Assembly (NCBI RefSeq): GCF_003815975.1
Contig: NZ_CP033932.1
Coordinates: 2,147,001-2,211,000 of the forward strand
DNA length: 64,000 nt
Direction: 5' to 3'
From: Chryseobacterium bernardetii
GTDB lineage: Bacteria > Bacteroidota > Bacteroidia > Flavobacteriales > Weeksellaceae
A program made the translations under genes and the position numbers. A model generated the notes under the pieces. The model was not told where the DNA came from. It worked only from the letters and a program-made list of their open reading frames with translations, and ran no database searches. Shown here one piece after another: positions 1 to 8,182 of the stretch; position 1 is the stretch's first letter; each line of letters starts with the position of its first letter.

Positions 1-78
1 TTGCCTCTGGAAGGTCTTGCCTTTGATCCCGAAAAATTCTGCTATAACTTTTAGGGGAAGAGCTTTAGTGTCTGCTAA
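1..78 (-). CDS. ISAon1-type transposase, second frame (partial)
   Basis: This is the beginning of the catalytic part of a transposase and runs off the left edge. The minus-strand frame reads LADTKALPLKVIAEFFGIKG, which resembles the start of the second open frame of ISAon1-type transposases as I remember the family. It is in a different frame from the N-terminal ORF at 65-418 and overlaps its end. There is no ATG. The frame is closed upstream by TAA at 85-87, so expression probably needs a frame change at the run of eight A residues around positions 79-86 (minus-strand sense), or a start I cannot identify. The DDE catalytic residues lie outside the window. Confidence 0.6.
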
Positions 79-418
79 TTTTTTTTAAGAAGACTGCCAA
101 ATCCTTTGTCATCCGTGTGCCTTTCGCTACAAGCTGCCAGTCTCTCTGAAGGATCTCACCGGAGGATTTATCTGTCCATCTCCTTCTTTTAACATGGAGC
201 TTTACGATTTTACCCCGTAATGGATAATCATCTACAATGATTTCAGGTAAAAAGCCCTTGGATTCAAGTCTCCTTTCTTTAAATTCATGGGGAATACTGT
301 TTCTTTCTTCAAAATAAATATGAAGTTCTGCATCATGAGTTTCTGCTTTGAGGATATCAAAGTGCTCTACTAAAAATTCCGGAAGTAATAATTTAAGAAG
401 GTCGTGATCGCTTAACAT
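65..418 (-). CDS. ISAon1-family transposase N-terminal region protein
   Basis: A 117-aa protein that I recognise as the separately encoded N-terminal region of ISAon1-type transposases, widespread in Chryseobacterium and relatives. It is basic in its central part (KLHVKRRRW), which fits DNA binding. No catalytic acidic triad is expected in this half. Its 3' end overlaps the second transposase frame across an A8 run, so the two products may be joined by frameshifting or transcriptional slippage. The ATG lies only a few bases beyond the expected transcription start of the TATCTTTG box at 423-430, so it is probably nearly leaderless. Family assignment is from memory of the sequence. Confidence 0.75.
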   Translation of the reverse strand: MLSDHDLLKLLLPEFLVEHFDILKAETHDAELHIYFEERNSIPHEFKERRLESKGFLPEIIVDDYPLRGKIVKLHVKRRRWTDKSSGEILQRDWQLVAKGTRMTKDLAVFLKKISRH

Positions 419-422
419 GATG

Positions 423-430
423 CAAAGATA
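423..430 (-). promoter_or_regulatory. -7 promoter box for the transposase
   Basis: The minus strand reads TATCTTTG, an exact match to the Bacteroidota -7 consensus TAnnTTTG, five bases upstream of the ATG at 418. No good -33 TTG was seen at the usual distance. Transcription would begin at or next to the start codon. Confidence 0.5.
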
Positions 431-447
431 AAACTACTTAACATTCC

Positions 448-497
448 CCCCAACTTTTGAGACTGAGCCATAAAAATCCCCAACTAAAGAGTCAGGG
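448..497. repeat. Tandem 20-bp repeats at the IS end
   Basis: Positions 448-467 and 478-497 both begin CCCCAACT and continue with GAG/GTC-containing sequence. They are imperfect direct repeats spaced 30 bp apart between the transposase gene and panC. Their position suggests the outer end of the insertion sequence with internal transposase-binding repeats. The exact terminus and target duplication cannot be set because the other end is outside the window. Confidence 0.45.
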
Positions 498-521
498 ATG
501 TATTATTTAAATTCTGAAAGA

Positions 522-1370
522 TTAATCCAGATGCATATTGTCAATTAATCTTACTCCGTCTACAACAACTACAATGAAAGCTCTGTAGTTTCTATCCTTG
601 TAAAAGAAATCAGTCTCTTTTAAAGTATCCTCATCTGCAATCAGGAAGTACTCAAGCCTCATTCCCTGTTGCTGATCGAAAATGTCGATTACCCTTTCTT
701 TGATTTCAGGAACAGAAACTGTTCTGAACCAGTCATTTACTTTTCTTAAGGTTTCGTAGATAATCTTGGAAGCCTCTTTTCGGTCTTCATGAAGTCTTTG
801 GTTTCTTGAGCTCAGGGCCAGTCCGTTATCTGCTCTGTAAATAGGAACTCCTTTTATTTTAACGGGAAGATGTTTTTTATCAACCATTTTCCTGATGATC
901 GCCAACTGCTGGAAATCTTTTTCTCCAAAATAGGCATTGTCGGGTTTTACCTGTCTGAATAGTTCCTCTACAACAGTCCCTACACCATCAAAGTGTCCCG
1001 GCCTGGATTTTCCTTCCATTTCATTTTCCAGACCATCAAAATCATAATGCTGGCTTTCTGTTTTTTCAGGATAAATATCACTGACTTCAGGAACGTAAAC
1101 AGCGTCTACCAATCCGGATTTTTCCAAAATCAGAATATCTCTATTAACATCTCTTGGGTATTTTTCCAGATCCTCAGGATTGTTAAATTGAGTTGGATTT
1201 ACAAAAATTGAAGAAATAACAAGGTCATTCTCCTTTTTTGCTTCTTCATACAGGGAAAGATGTCCCTTGTGCAGAGCTCCCATCGTAGGAGCAAAGCCAA
1301 TTCTTTTTCCCATTTCCTTCTGTCTTTCAATGAAATCCTGAAGGGTCTTCCTGTTTTTTATAACTTCCAT
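522..1370 (-). CDS. panC: Pantothenate synthetase
   Basis: Joins pantoate and beta-alanine with ATP to make pantothenate (coenzyme A pathway, cytoplasm). The 282-aa length is normal. The nucleotidyltransferase signature PTMGALHKGH lies at residues 28-37 with the HxGH pair H34/H37, followed by VNPTQF, the GEKDFQQ block and an LSSRN segment equivalent to the KMSKS-like loop. The gene is transcribed away from the glgA-like gene; a TATTTTTG -7 box lies at 1391-1398. No panB or panD is adjacent. Identification is secure from these motifs. Confidence 0.96.
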   Translation of the reverse strand: MEVIKNRKTLQDFIERQKEMGKRIGFAPTMGALHKGHLSLYEEAKKENDLVISSIFVNPTQFNNPEDLEKYPRDVNRDILILEKSGLVDAVYVPEVSDIYPEKTESQHYDFDGLENEMEGKSRPGHFDGVGTVVEELFRQVKPDNAYFGEKDFQQLAIIRKMVDKKHLPVKIKGVPIYRADNGLALSSRNQRLHEDRKEASKIIYETLRKVNDWFRTVSVPEIKERVIDIFDQQQGMRLEYFLIADEDTLKETDFFYKDRNYRAFIVVVVDGVRLIDNMHLD

Positions 1371-1390
1371 AGTTTATTTTAATACTTATT

Positions 1391-1398
1391 CAAAAATA
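1391..1398 (-). promoter_or_regulatory. -7 box for panC
   Basis: The minus strand reads TATTTTTG, an exact TAnnTTTG match 20 bases upstream of the panC ATG. The -33 position is T-rich without a clear TTG. Confidence 0.4.
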
Positions 1399-1494
1399 CT
1401 AAAAATATCATATAATAAAATGTGTTTTTGCCAATTTGCCAAAGGGAATTTTCGTAAAAAAATGTTAATTAAAATAATGTTGGATGTTTTTTTG

Positions 1495-1502
1495 TAATTT
1501 TG
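1495..1502 (+). promoter_or_regulatory. -7 box setting the glgA-like start
   Basis: TAATTTTG matches TAnnTTTG. It overlaps a possible upstream TTG start at 1500, so that codon would lie before the transcript. This supports the ATG at 1542 as the real start, with a leader of roughly 30-35 bases. Confidence 0.5.
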
Positions 1503-1541
1503 CACATTAAAGCATTTTTACAAAAATTAGATAGAAAGTTT

Positions 1542-2312
1542 ATGCCGAATCAAAAAATACTGTACATTACTACAGAGATGTTTCCATACCAGGAAGATAC
1601 AAATATGGCCGCTGTGGTAAACAAAATGGCGCTTAAGATGCACAATGAAGGCAATGATGTAAGAGTTTTTATGCCAAGATTTGGACAAATAAGTGAGAGG
1701 AAATTCCAGCTTCATGAGGTGATCCGTCTTTCAGGGATGAATATTATTATCAATGACCTGGATCAGCCACTTATCATTAAAGTAGCGTCTCTTCCGGGGG
1801 AAAGACTGCAGGTTTACTTTATAGACAATGAAGAATACTTCAAAAGAAAACAATATTATTTCGATGACGAAGGAAATCCTTTCGAAGATAATGACGAAAG
1901 AGCTATTTTCTTTGCAAGAGGAGTAATTGAAACCATCAAGAAACTGAACTGGGTACCGGACGTTATCCACTTGAATGGATGGATGTCTTCATTCGTTCCA
2001 ATTTATCTTAAGACTTATTACGAATCAGATACTTATTTCAAGGATGCAAAAATTGTTCTTTCCCTATACAATGAGAAAGAAGCTGATCTTGACAAAAAGA
2101 TCGATGAAAAGCTGAAGTTTGATAATATTTCAGGATTAAAAGCGTTAGATAACCCAACGATCAAAAATTTTGTTATCGAAAGTATGAACTATGTAGATAC
2201 TGTTGTAAAAGGAGATGAATTCCTGGATGAAGACCTTGATAAGGCTTTCAATGAAACAACGACTCAGAAATCGGAGTATCTTGACGTAGATTCTATAAAT
2301 CAACTTTATTAA
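1542..2312 (+). CDS. Glycogen/starch synthase N-terminal-domain protein
   Basis: A 256-aa protein matching the N-terminal (GT5) Rossmann half of glycogen synthase: ILYITTEMFPYQ at the start, then VFMPRFG, the VYFIDNEEYF block and PDVIHLNGWMSSF, where the family has the HxxDW region. The C-terminal GT1-like half that holds the nucleotide-sugar site is absent and the protein ends naturally, so ADP-glucose transfer by this protein alone is doubtful. The ATG was preferred to an upstream TTG because a promoter box overlaps the latter. It is followed after 14 bases by the DUF4270 lipoprotein gene, suggesting one transcript. The domain call is firm; the activity is unknown. Confidence 0.8.
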   Translation: MPNQKILYITTEMFPYQEDTNMAAVVNKMALKMHNEGNDVRVFMPRFGQISERKFQLHEVIRLSGMNIIINDLDQPLIIKVASLPGERLQVYFIDNEEYFKRKQYYFDDEGNPFEDNDERAIFFARGVIETIKKLNWVPDVIHLNGWMSSFVPIYLKTYYESDTYFKDAKIVLSLYNEKEADLDKKIDEKLKFDNISGLKALDNPTIKNFVIESMNYVDTVVKGDEFLDEDLDKAFNETTTQKSEYLDVDSINQLY

Positions 2313-2326
2313 AAAACACATTTTTA

Positions 2327-3964
2327 ATGACTCATACTCTTAAAAGGACTTTCGCCATGCTTCTATTGGCGGTTTTCGGAAGTGCACTTCTTTATAACTG
2401 TGAACCGGACCCGGATTCTCTTGGGCAACAACTCTTTGATAAAGATGCAGCAAATGCTCATGAGCTTGCATTACCAATTATAGCTTATAATATCTACAAT
2501 AATGATTCTATCAGAAGTGATGCATTAGGATTGCTCGCTACCGGAGGGGCTAATGTAGCCGTTCTGGGAGCTTTTAAAGAAGGTCAGTTCGGAATGCAGA
2601 AAGCATCTTATATTACCCAATTAAGAATGCCTGCCAGCTTTGATTTTGGAGATAAGCCGGTGCTAGACTCTGTTGTACTGGTAATAAGAACACCTGCGAA
2701 TACAGCAGATGATACCTATTATATGACTGATAAGGTAGTAGCACCTGGGGCTTATGATAAAAACGATTTTCCTGTTGGCAATGACAAAGCAACAGTATCC
2801 ATTGAAAAGAAAACATATCCGATCTTTAAATATGGTAAAGACGGCGATGCTTTTAAGTCTATGAAAATTAATGTAAATGAAGTTACTTCATTCTTAGATG
2901 CTAGTAAAACAGAATTTACCCGCTCTACTGGCAATGGTATAACTACAGGTGCTTTACTTGGATCAGGCGTTTTTGATGGAAATGTAAGCAGTGTTACTAT
3001 TACCAATAAAACAGATAATAGTTCAGTATTTGAAGCTAAGTTAGGTTTTAGAATAAATCTGGATAAAACTTTCTTCCAGCAGAAAATTCTTGACCAACAA
3101 GGAAAACCTGTGCTTCAGGATGCTGCGAACTTTACAAGATATTTCAATGGGATTAAGCTTTCAGTAGAAGGGGATGATGGCTATCTTTTCCAGTTCTCAC
3201 CTAATGATATGCAGATTATTATGTACTACAAATCTGATAAAACGACAAATGGTACAGTAACCAGATCACAGTCAAAAATTGAGTTTGATTTGGGAAGTAA
3301 TAACTTTCATTTAGGACAGTACACTTATGACAGAAGCGCTTCTGCTCTCGGAAATGCGATACCGACATTTACAAAAAATGGTGATTCCAGAATTTACCTT
3401 CAGGGAATGGGAGGTCCTTCTATGGGAGTGAAAATTCCAGATGATGTTATTAAAGCTCTGAGAGATAATTTTACGAATAATAAGGCAGCTATTGTAGGAG
3501 CTAGAATCAGGGTGTATGTGGATATGAACAATACCTTTGTTAATGCTCAATCTACAGAGGCAAGCCGTAAATTTACGCTTACTAATCTTCCATATAAGGA
3601 TGATGGTACTATTGATTATACTAAATTTAATTTCACAGCAGATACCAGTGCAGGATTCCCATTGTATTATTATAATGCTAAGAAAGGTGATACTCCTGAA
3701 TATTATGATATTGTAGTCACAAAAACAATTAAGAATATTGTTGAAGGTAAAGATGGTACCACTACTCAGGCTTCTAATGATCCTTTATTCTTTAATCTTG
3801 GAGCATTTGTAAAAAATCCTAGTAACAACGGAATACTTTATGGAGCAAGATATACCACTAGGGCTACTGATATGAACAGGGTTGTACTAATAGGAAGTGA
3901 TGCTACTAATGATCAAAACAGAATTAAACTGGTAGTTACTTATTCAACAGCCAGTAATAAATAA
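2327..3964 (+). CDS. DUF4270 family lipoprotein
   Basis: A 545-aa exported protein of the DUF4270 family, found across Bacteroidota and without an assigned function. Residues 1-24 form a lipoprotein signal with the lipobox ending at C25 (LLYNC). The following residues EPDPD are acidic, which resembles the negatively charged export tags of surface lipoproteins in this phylum (inference). The mature part is rich in Thr, Asn and aromatic residues and looks largely beta. It lies between the glgA-like gene (14-base gap) and glmS (28-base gap). The arrangement beside glmS is one I remember from related genomes, perhaps linked to envelope biosynthesis. Confidence 0.85.
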   Translation: MTHTLKRTFAMLLLAVFGSALLYNCEPDPDSLGQQLFDKDAANAHELALPIIAYNIYNNDSIRSDALGLLATGGANVAVLGAFKEGQFGMQKASYITQLRMPASFDFGDKPVLDSVVLVIRTPANTADDTYYMTDKVVAPGAYDKNDFPVGNDKATVSIEKKTYPIFKYGKDGDAFKSMKINVNEVTSFLDASKTEFTRSTGNGITTGALLGSGVFDGNVSSVTITNKTDNSSVFEAKLGFRINLDKTFFQQKILDQQGKPVLQDAANFTRYFNGIKLSVEGDDGYLFQFSPNDMQIIMYYKSDKTTNGTVTRSQSKIEFDLGSNNFHLGQYTYDRSASALGNAIPTFTKNGDSRIYLQGMGGPSMGVKIPDDVIKALRDNFTNNKAAIVGARIRVYVDMNNTFVNAQSTEASRKFTLTNLPYKDDGTIDYTKFNFTADTSAGFPLYYYNAKKGDTPEYYDIVVTKTIKNIVEGKDGTTTQASNDPLFFNLGAFVKNPSNNGILYGARYTTRATDMNRVVLIGSDATNDQNRIKLVVTYSTASNK

Positions 3965-3992
3965 AACACAATAAACACAAGACAAAATAAAT

Positions 3993-5846
3993 ATGTGCGG
4001 AATAGTAGGATATACAGGTTTTCAGGATGCATATGAGATCGTAATTAATGGTCTTAGAAGACTGGAATACAGAGGGTATGATAGTGCCGGGATTGTTTTA
4101 GAAGGTTCAAACAACAAATTTGAAGTAGAAAAAACAAAAGGTAAAGTAGAGGATCTGGTGAATATTTCGAAGCAACTAAAAGGAACAGCCAAAATTGGTA
4201 TGGGACACACCCGTTGGGCTACCCATGGAGTTCCAAGCGACAGAAATTCTCACCCGCATTTGTCAAATAATGGAAAAATAGCACTTGTGCACAATGGTAT
4301 TATTGAAAACTATGATACCATTAAAACAATGCTTACCGAAAAAGGATTTACTTTCAAATCAGAAACAGATACTGAAGTATTGGTAAACCTTATTCAGTAT
4401 TTTATGGATCTTAATCCGGAAATTGATTTCCCTTCAGCGGTGAGATACGCTTTAAATGAGGTATACGGAGCTTATGCTATAACGGTACTACATGAAGATT
4501 ATCCGGGAGTATTAGTGGTGGGAAGATTAGGATCTCCTCTGGCAATCGGACTTGGTGATAAAGAATATTTTATTGCTTCAGATGCTTCTCCTTTCGTAGA
4601 ATTTACAAAAGAAGCTATTTATCTTGAAGAAGGTCATATGGCTACCATTTCTTTGGAAAATGGAGTAGATATCAGAACTATCAATGAAAACTCTAAGATT
4701 GAACCTGAGATCCAGGAGCTTAAGTTAAGCTTGGAGCAGATTGAAAAAGGCGGATATGAGCATTTCATGCTGAAAGAAATCTTTGAACAGCCTAAATCTG
4801 TTCAAGATACCATGAGAGGAAGACTTCTTGTAGAAGAAGGAATTATTAAAATGGCAGGAATCTGGGATCACGTAGAGAAGTTCAAAAATGCCAATAGAAT
4901 TATTATTATTGCTTGTGGAACTTCCTGGCATGCAGGCCTTATCGGGGAATATCTTATCGAAGAATATGCAAGAATTCCTGTAGAAGTAGAATATGCTTCA
5001 GAATTCAGATACAGAAACCCTATCATTACTGATAAAGATGTTGTAATCGCGATTTCTCAATCAGGAGAAACGGCAGATACAATGGCTGCCTTAAAACTGG
5101 CAAAAGAAAAAGGAGCATTCATATATGGTATCTGTAACGTGGTAGATTCATCTATTGCAAGAATTACAGATGCAGGTTCATACACCCATGCAGGTCCTGA
5201 AATAGGGGTTGCTTCTACAAAAGCATTTACAGCACAGCTTACTATCCTTACTTTAATCGCATTTAAATTAGGTAAGCATAACGGGAATTTAGGAAATGCA
5301 GAATTCATGAGCTTAATTGCTGAGCTTGACGCTATTCCTAAGAAGATTGAAGATGTGTTGAACACTACTCATGAGCTTACTCAGAATATTGCAAAAGATT
5401 TTGTAAAAGCTACTAATTTCCTTTATTTAGGAAGAGGGTACAATTATCCTGCAGCCCTGGAAGGAGCATTAAAACTGAAAGAAATTTCCTATATCCATGC
5501 AGAAGGATATCCAGCTGCAGAAATGAAGCATGGGCCAATTGCTCTGATCGATGAAAACATGCCAATTGTTATTATAGCTCCTAAAAAAGGACACTATGAT
5601 AAGATTGTAAGTAATGTTCAGGAAATCAAAGCAAGAAAAGGGAAGATTATAGCTGTTGTTAACAAAGGCGACCGTCAGGTTAGCGAAATGGCAGATTATG
5701 TTATTGAAATCCCTGAAACCTCAGAATGTTTCTCTCCAATAGTAGCGTCTGTACCATTACAGCTGCTTGCTTATTACATTGCAGTATACAGAGGAGCAAA
5801 CGTAGATCAGCCAAGAAATTTAGCAAAATCTGTAACTGTGGAATAA
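3993..5846 (+). CDS. glmS: Glutamine-fructose-6-phosphate aminotransferase
   Basis: Makes glucosamine-6-phosphate from fructose-6-phosphate and glutamine, the first step to UDP-GlcNAc for peptidoglycan and lipid A. The protein has 617 aa, close to the E. coli enzyme. It begins MCGIVGYTG, so C2 becomes the N-terminal nucleophile of the class II glutaminase domain. GHTRWATHG follows near residue 72 and HNGIIENY near 100. Two SIS domains make up the C-terminal half (IIACGTSWHAG, AISQSGETADT, EIGVASTKAFTAQ), ending in the typical LAKSVTVE. Cytoplasmic. Confidence 0.97.
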   Translation: MCGIVGYTGFQDAYEIVINGLRRLEYRGYDSAGIVLEGSNNKFEVEKTKGKVEDLVNISKQLKGTAKIGMGHTRWATHGVPSDRNSHPHLSNNGKIALVHNGIIENYDTIKTMLTEKGFTFKSETDTEVLVNLIQYFMDLNPEIDFPSAVRYALNEVYGAYAITVLHEDYPGVLVVGRLGSPLAIGLGDKEYFIASDASPFVEFTKEAIYLEEGHMATISLENGVDIRTINENSKIEPEIQELKLSLEQIEKGGYEHFMLKEIFEQPKSVQDTMRGRLLVEEGIIKMAGIWDHVEKFKNANRIIIIACGTSWHAGLIGEYLIEEYARIPVEVEYASEFRYRNPIITDKDVVIAISQSGETADTMAALKLAKEKGAFIYGICNVVDSSIARITDAGSYTHAGPEIGVASTKAFTAQLTILTLIAFKLGKHNGNLGNAEFMSLIAELDAIPKKIEDVLNTTHELTQNIAKDFVKATNFLYLGRGYNYPAALEGALKLKEISYIHAEGYPAAEMKHGPIALIDENMPIVIIAPKKGHYDKIVSNVQEIKARKGKIIAVVNKGDRQVSEMADYVIEIPETSECFSPIVASVPLQLLAYYIAVYRGANVDQPRNLAKSVTVE

Positions 5847-5954
5847 AAATTAGTTGTAAATAAAATAAATTTAGATTTCTTCCGTTATTTCAAAAAAAAT
5901 CTTAAAAGTTTCTTAAAAAAATTATATATTTACGGCTTAATTATAAAAATTAAC

Positions 5955-7376
5955 ATGAAAAGGATATTTCTTTTATTATTGTCTGCGTCGGTAGCATCGG
6001 TATCTTGTTCAGGTGGTGGCAGCTCTTCTGTAGGGAAGCCAGGAACAAAAGGAGAATTGATACCAAGAGAAAAAACGAAATCATTTGTTGCGGAACGACC
6101 ATACGGAATGGTTGCAATTCCTGCAGGTTCATTTGTTGCTGGTCTAGCAGACCAGGATCCAACAAATACACCTGAAAAAGCATCATTGAAGACCGTTACT
6201 GTTTCTTCTTTCTTCATGGATGAAGCAGAAACTACCAATGCAGAATACAGGGTATTTATCAACTATGTAAGAGATTCTATCGCAAGAACTCTACTCGCTG
6301 AAGCTGCCGGAGAAGGTGGTGATGAAGGCGGTCGTAGAGGAGCAAGCATCGGAGATTATGCATACCTTGCCAAAAAAGAAGAAAATTTAACACCTTATCA
6401 GGAATATATGGAAGGTCAGGGGGGCCGTGAAGACGGAACCTATGATGCAAGCAAAAGATTAGACTGGAAAATTCCTTTACACTGGAATACTTCAAAATAT
6501 CCGGATGTAGAATACGCAGAAGTTCTGGAATCTATGTATCTGCCTGCTTCTTCAAGAATTGGAAACGAAAGGATTTTAGATGTAAGTAAGCTGAAATATA
6601 CTTACCGTTGGGGAGATATGGATGCTGCGCTTGCAGATAACGAAAGAGGAGCCAATTACCTGAAAAGCCAGAGTATCGCAATTTATCCCGATACTACGGT
6701 TTGGGTAAAAGATTTCCATTTTGCTTACAATGAGCCATTGTTTGAACAGTATTTCTGGCACAAGGCTTACAAAAACTATCCTGTAGTAGGGGTTACCTGG
6801 GATCAGGCAAGAGCTTATTGTAACTTCAGATCTAAATTAAAAACTGACTATAACGAAAGTTTAAAAAGAAAAAAACAAAGACCATTGCAGTTCCGTCTTC
6901 CAACAGAAATCGAATGGGAATATGCTGCAAGAGGTGGTATGCAAAATGCTACTTACCCTTGGGGAGGTCCATATTTAATGGATGACAGAGGTTGCTACTT
7001 AGCCAACTTCAAGCCTAAGAGAGGTAACTATATGGAAGACGAGAAAAAAGGTACTTATACATATACAGCTCCAGTTAAGAAATTTAAGAAAAATGGATTT
7101 GGGTTATTTGATATGGCTGGAAACGTTTCTGAGTGGACAGAATCTGCGTATAACAACTCTTCTTATGGGTTCTCTTCTACATTAAATCCTTCTACTAAAG
7201 ATAAAAAGGATACCAAAAAATCTGTAAGAGGTGGATCTTGGAAAGATATAGGATATGCGTTAATGACAGGTGCAAGAGATTGGGAGAGAAAAGATTCAGC
7301 AAGAAGCTATATCGGATTTAGAACTGTACAGGATATTCCTGAAGCAGCTGTTAAGCCAAGAAGAGTTAACAGATAA
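5955..7376 (+). CDS. gldK: Gliding motility/T9SS lipoprotein GldK
   Basis: An outer-membrane lipoprotein that with GldN forms the periplasmic ring of the type IX secretion system. The 473-aa protein has a lipoprotein signal ending VASVSC (C20) and a formylglycine-generating-enzyme-like (SUMF1) domain. Typical motifs are AIPAGSFVAG near residue 55, the FRLPTEIEWEYAARGG block near residue 315, and GLFDMAGNVSEW, VRGGSW and IGFRTV toward the C-terminus. In GldK this fold is structural rather than catalytic (family knowledge). It is the first gene of gldKLMN, 108 bases after glmS. A near-consensus TATATTTA at 5925-5932 could be its -7 box. Confidence 0.95.
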   Translation: MKRIFLLLLSASVASVSCSGGGSSSVGKPGTKGELIPREKTKSFVAERPYGMVAIPAGSFVAGLADQDPTNTPEKASLKTVTVSSFFMDEAETTNAEYRVFINYVRDSIARTLLAEAAGEGGDEGGRRGASIGDYAYLAKKEENLTPYQEYMEGQGGREDGTYDASKRLDWKIPLHWNTSKYPDVEYAEVLESMYLPASSRIGNERILDVSKLKYTYRWGDMDAALADNERGANYLKSQSIAIYPDTTVWVKDFHFAYNEPLFEQYFWHKAYKNYPVVGVTWDQARAYCNFRSKLKTDYNESLKRKKQRPLQFRLPTEIEWEYAARGGMQNATYPWGGPYLMDDRGCYLANFKPKRGNYMEDEKKGTYTYTAPVKKFKKNGFGLFDMAGNVSEWTESAYNNSSYGFSSTLNPSTKDKKDTKKSVRGGSWKDIGYALMTGARDWERKDSARSYIGFRTVQDIPEAAVKPRRVNR

Positions 7377-7436
7377 CAAATCAAAACAATTATTTTTCAA
7401 TACAATTTTATTTAACATTAAAAAAACTAACTCAAT

Positions 7437-8129
7437 ATGTTTAAGACGAAAGATGCTTGGATGAATTTCTTCTATTCATTCGGTGCTGCAATTGTAATTC
7501 TTGGAGCTTGGCTTAAAATTACTCACATTACTCTGGGACCAATTAACGGTAATATGGCGCTTACTGTAGGGCTTATTACAGAAGCGATTATCTTTATTAT
7601 CTTCGCTTTCGACCCTCCAAAAACTGAAGAGTCTTATGCTTGGGAAAATGTTTACCCTGAACTATTAGATAAGCATGCAAACCCAAACCCGTTACACTCA
7701 AATGTAACCACTAGAAATACAGGTAACCAATTTGCTGAACTGGAAAACTCCCTTTCTACTAAATTGGATAAAATGCTTGAAGATGCAAGATTAGACGTTC
7801 AATTATTCGAAAGATTAAGAATAGGAATCGATAAATTTTCAAATTCTGTAGATCAAATTAACCAAACTGTTGACGTTTCTGCTTCTACACACAAATATAA
7901 TGATCAGTTGAACAAGGCTGCTCAGCATATGGAAAGTATGAATGCACTATACGCCATGCAGTTGGAAAGCGGTAAGAAACAGGCAGAATTTGCCAGTAAA
8001 TATGTTGCTGACATGCAGAAATCTGTTGAACATTCTGAAAAATTCAATCAAGAGCTACAAGGTTTAACATCTAATCTTAATAACTTAAATAGAGTTTATG
8101 GTGGTATGCTAACTGCTATGAAGTCTTAA
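7437..8129 (+). CDS. gldL: T9SS/gliding motor protein GldL
   Basis: Inner-membrane subunit of the proton-driven GldLM motor that powers T9SS export and gliding. The 230-aa protein has two N-terminal transmembrane helices (about residues 11-28 and 40-58) and a long cytoplasmic part predicted to be helical. E49 sits in the second helix (LITEAII), the residue known in the Flavobacterium protein to be important for proton coupling; K27 and H30 are also present. It follows gldK after 60 bases and precedes gldM by 53. Confidence 0.95.
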   Translation: MFKTKDAWMNFFYSFGAAIVILGAWLKITHITLGPINGNMALTVGLITEAIIFIIFAFDPPKTEESYAWENVYPELLDKHANPNPLHSNVTTRNTGNQFAELENSLSTKLDKMLEDARLDVQLFERLRIGIDKFSNSVDQINQTVDVSASTHKYNDQLNKAAQHMESMNALYAMQLESGKKQAEFASKYVADMQKSVEHSEKFNQELQGLTSNLNNLNRVYGGMLTAMKS

Positions 8130-8182
8130 TTCCTAACCATTTCTGAACTTAAACTATTTAATCAAAAAACAAAGAAAAGAGA

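Noticed and set aside
1500..1541. TTG start extending the glgA-like protein by 14 residues
   Set aside because: A TAATTTTG -7 box overlaps it, so it would not be transcribed; the ATG at 1542 starts the conserved domain.
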